Shown here one piece after another: positions 61,780-64,000 of a stretch of 64,000 bases of DNA; within the stretch, counting starts at the first letter, position 1, and each line of letters opens with the position of its first letter. A program made the translations under genes and the position numbers. Under the pieces are notes generated by a model, which searched no databases, had not been told where the DNA came from, and was given only the letters and a program-made list of their open reading frames with translations. Origin of the DNA: Arthrobacter crystallopoietes. GTDB taxonomy: Bacteria; Actinomycetota; Actinomycetes; Actinomycetales; Micrococcaceae. The stretch is taken from the NCBI RefSeq assembly GCF_017603825.1, contig NZ_CP072014.1:2604001-2668000 (forward strand), written 5' to 3'.

Positions 61780-62667
61780 ATGAGCCAGAGTTTCTCCGAC
61801 GTTGACCGACCGGCGCTGGATTTCGAAGGACTCAGCGATGCGCTCTGTGCTCCGCTGGGACCCTACCGGAAGCTGGAACTGGTGGAGTCCACCGGCTCCA
61901 CGAACTCCGACCTGGCCACCAAGGCCAGCGGAGACAAGGTGGGTTTCTCCGATCTGAGTGTCCTGGTGGCCGAAGAGCAGACCCAGGGCCGCGGCCGGCT
62001 GGACCGGCAGTGGACTGCCCCGCCGCGTTCCTCCGTGATCGTCAGCGTGCTGCTGCGCCCTTTCAACCAAGCCGGGAATCCCGTGCCTACACAGAGCTAC
62101 GGCTGGTTCTCGCTGCTGGCGGCCATGTCCCTGGCCGAGGCGCTAGGCGAATACGCGCAGCTGGAGGCCAAGGTCAAGTGGCCCAATGACGTGCTGGTCA
62201 GTGGCCGGAAGATCTCGGGCATCCTCGCGCAGATGGTGAGCTACCCGGACGGCACGCCGCCCGCCGTCGTTATTGGCAGCGGCGTGAACGTGACCCTGGG
62301 CAAGGAGGATCTGCCCGTTCCCACGGCCACCTCCGTGGCGCTGGAAAAGGGCGCGACGACGGACCGCACCATCCTGCTGATGTCCTACCTGCGGGTTTTT
62401 GCCCAGCGCTACCGCCAGTTCTGTAACGTCAACGGGGACCCGAAGGCGCAGTGGAAGGACGGCAGCAGCCTGCTGTCCCGGCTGCAGAAGGTCATGGTCA
62501 CGCTCGGCCAGCAGGTGCGTGCGGAGTTGCCGAACGGCGGGGAGATCATCGGCGAGGCGTTCGGGCTGGACAGCTTCGGCGCGCTCAAGGTGCGTGAAGC
62601 GGACGGCACCGAACATGTAGTGTCCGCCGGCGACGTCGTACATCTGCGCCCCTACGAAGGTTCATGA
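61780..62667 (+). CDS. birA: biotin--acetyl-CoA-carboxylase ligase
   Basis: A 295-residue ligase without the N-terminal helix-turn-helix of E. coli BirA, hence not itself a repressor. The biotin/ATP loop is GRGRLDRQW; KWPNDVLV and KISGILAQM contain the catalytic lysines; STGSTNSD begins the domain. It attaches biotin to the carrier lysine of the alpha subunit at 47-49 kb. Divergent from the acc beta gene across a 231-bp region carrying two operator-like sites. Confidence 0.94.
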   Translation: MSQSFSDVDRPALDFEGLSDALCAPLGPYRKLELVESTGSTNSDLATKASGDKVGFSDLSVLVAEEQTQGRGRLDRQWTAPPRSSVIVSVLLRPFNQAGNPVPTQSYGWFSLLAAMSLAEALGEYAQLEAKVKWPNDVLVSGRKISGILAQMVSYPDGTPPAVVIGSGVNVTLGKEDLPVPTATSVALEKGATTDRTILLMSYLRVFAQRYRQFCNVNGDPKAQWKDGSSLLSRLQKVMVTLGQQVRAELPNGGEIIGEAFGLDSFGALKVREADGTEHVVSAGDVVHLRPYEGS

Positions 62668-62703
62668 TTTGCCCCACTCAACCACCCCGGTCCCGGAGCT
62701 GCG

Positions 62704-63288
62704 GTGCGGCTGAAACTGGACCCGGGGGAGCGGGCAATCGTCATCACCCGTCCCCAGGCAAGGCGCCTGTTCTGGCCTGCCATCGCGTTCCTGGCAGTGC
62801 TGGCCGCCGGCGGTTTCGGCGCCGGCTGGCTGAGCCGGGAAGACCTGCCCGCCTGGCTGGCGGACTGGCGTATGCCCCTGCTGCTGATCGGGCTGCTGCT
62901 GGCGGTGCTGCTGGCAGGCAAAATGTCGGTGCTGCCGCTGCTGCGGTGGCTGGGCACCAGGTACCTGCTCACCAACCGGCGGCTGATTATCCGCCAGGGC
63001 TGGGGCAGGCGGCGCGAACACCAGCTGCTGCTGGCATCGATTTTCGGGCTGGCCACCGAGCAGAGCCTGCTGCAGCGGATGCTGCGCAGCGGGCAGCTGA
63101 GGGCGGACGTGGGCTACGGGCGGTATTCGGTGCTGCCGGACGTGCCGGAGGTGGTTCGGTTCCGTTCACTGGTGGTGAAGGCCATCGAGGATCTGCCGCG
63201 GACTGCGATGTTTGATGGGGTAGACATGGAAAGATTGCAGGAGATGGAATACGGCGAGGAAGGTTGGCAAGGCGATGACCAGCAATAG
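62704..63288 (+). CDS. PH-domain membrane protein
   Basis: A 194-residue protein with two transmembrane helices (about 24-44 and 58-79) followed by a bacterial PH-like domain (LGTRYLLTNRRLIIRQGWGRRREHQLLL). GTG 62704 follows GGAGC. It overlaps the start of the cyclase gene by 14 nt. Such proteins often stand beside birA in actinobacteria; the function is unknown. Confidence 0.85.
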   Translation: MRLKLDPGERAIVITRPQARRLFWPAIAFLAVLAAGGFGAGWLSREDLPAWLADWRMPLLLIGLLLAVLLAGKMSVLPLLRWLGTRYLLTNRRLIIRQGWGRRREHQLLLASIFGLATEQSLLQRMLRSGQLRADVGYGRYSVLPDVPEVVRFRSLVVKAIEDLPRTAMFDGVDMERLQEMEYGEEGWQGDDQQ

Positions 63289-64000
63289 CGAGCAACGGGA
63301 ACCGGAGCCGCTGACGCTGTCCATGCCCAGGATCGTGCCCAAGGAAGAGGTCCGCGCGGTCCAGGCGGATGTGCGCGAGGACCCGCAGCCGAACAAGGTG
63401 AACCGGCAGGCGGTCCGGGACCTGGAAGTGCGGCTGCTCGGTTCCGAACGGACCATGCGCCGCCGCGAGGTGGCCGCCGGGGCCGGGGTGTCCCTGCTCT
63501 CGGCGCGCAAGATCTGGCGCGCGCTGGGTTTTGCCAACCTCGGCGACGAGGACGTGGCCTTCACGCAGGCTGACCTGGAAGCGCTGACCACCATTATCGA
63601 CATGGTCCGCGACGAGCGGCTGACCGAGGAAGCGGCCATCTCCATCACCCGCTCCATCGGGCAGATGACGGACCGTATGGTGGTCTGGCAGGTGGAGGCC
63701 CTGGTGGAAGAAATGGTCCACCAGATGCGGATCACCGACGCCGAGGCCCGCAAACGCCTCGTCACCGAACTGCCAAACCTGATCGAATCGCTGGAGAAGG
63801 TGCTGCTGTATTCGTACCGGCGCCAGCTCAACGCGGCCGTCGCGCGGCTGACCGTCCGGGCCGAGGCCGGCCTGGGGGCGGCCGGCGAGCACGACGACGA
63901 TTCGATGCCGCTGCTGCGCGCAGTGGGCTTTGCGGACCTGGTTTCCTACACCAGCCTGTCCCGCCAGATGAACGAGAAGACGCTGGCCCAGCTGGTGCAG
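63275..64000 (+). CDS. adenylate/guanylate cyclase (N-terminal part)
   Basis: The first 242 codons are present; the gene continues beyond the window. The N-terminal 200 residues include a MerR-like element (RRREVAAGAGVSLLSARKIWRALGF) and a helical section found as the regulatory domain in actinobacterial cyclases. The sequence then reaches LLRAVGFADLVSYTSLSRQM, the start of the class III cyclase catalytic domain with its first metal-binding Asp. It should make cAMP or cGMP; the purine-specifying residues lie outside. ATG 63275 overlaps the PH-domain gene, so they are probably co-translated. Confidence 0.88.
   Translation, partial: MTSNSEQREPEPLTLSMPRIVPKEEVRAVQADVREDPQPNKVNRQAVRDLEVRLLGSERTMRRREVAAGAGVSLLSARKIWRALGFANLGDEDVAFTQADLEALTTIIDMVRDERLTEEAAISITRSIGQMTDRMVVWQVEALVEEMVHQMRITDAEARKRLVTELPNLIESLEKVLLYSYRRQLNAAVARLTVRAEAGLGAAGEHDDDSMPLLRAVGFADLVSYTSLSRQMNEKTLAQLVQ

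Overview
The window is one stretch of a high-GC chromosome that reads as an actinobacterium of the Micrococcaceae (Arthrobacter and relatives). The evidence is the gene content: a BldC-like excisionase-fold regulator, an SCO4848-type membrane protein, an acyl-CoA carboxylase of separate alpha, beta and epsilon subunits, an LpdA-type flavoprotein beside purine nucleoside phosphorylase and phosphoglucomutase, and a uroporphyrinogen-III-synthase-like protein with a winged helix (NnaR type). GTG and TTG starts and 1 to 4 nt stop/start overlaps are frequent. I see no rRNA, tRNA, CRISPR array, transposase, integrase or prophage gene. About 60 protein genes are supported, including small ones of 40 to 92 residues.

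Layout. 1-5.7 kb: a gene end, a TMEM175-type channel, small conserved proteins, a secreted M1-family peptidase with unusual active-site residues, and an HNH nuclease. 5.8-11.8 kb: UDP-glucose dehydrogenase, a membrane protein, a tandem pair of exported M28 peptidases, and VanZ. 11.8-21.3 kb is a signalling block: histidine kinase, response regulator, a degenerate Hpt protein, NhaA, DeoC, a second kinase (pseudo-receiver, GAF, HisKA) and a GGDEF-EAL protein. 21.3-27.5 kb: methyltransferase, formate/nitrite channel, a secreted HEXXH protein, a VOC protein and an aldehyde dehydrogenase. 27.7-34.4 kb is nitrite assimilation and siroheme synthesis: nirB, cobA and nnaR leftward, nirD and a sirohydrochlorin chelatase rightward, with GlnR-like repeats between. 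34.5-43.6 kb: phosphoglucomutase, purine nucleoside phosphorylase, LpdA-type flavoprotein, SGNH hydrolase, DUF3060 lipoprotein and Tex. 43.7-47 kb: two MFS transporters and small membrane proteins. 47.3-64 kb: acyl-CoA carboxylase alpha at one end and beta, epsilon and biotin ligase at the other. Between them lie a Ser/Thr kinase with a lipoprotein, Maf, a dicarboxylate symporter, a DUF885 protein, a lipoprotein serpin and a MarR/NmrA pair. The window ends in a PH-domain protein and the start of a nucleotidyl cyclase.

How the genes work together. The nitrite block is self-contained: enzyme subunits, the siroheme cofactor pathway and a probable pathway regulator. The carboxylase genes are split by about 11 kb, but AccA and AccB are expected to form one enzyme and BirA biotinylates AccA. 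Upstream of the alpha gene, and in the divergent beta/birA region, I found related inverted repeats of the form TGTAG-N5-CTACA, suggesting one regulator controls all three transcripts. This is the most interesting new signal here. The exported proteins (two M28 peptidases, the odd M1 peptidase, an orphan gluzincin-like protein and a serpin) suggest active extracellular proteolysis and its control.
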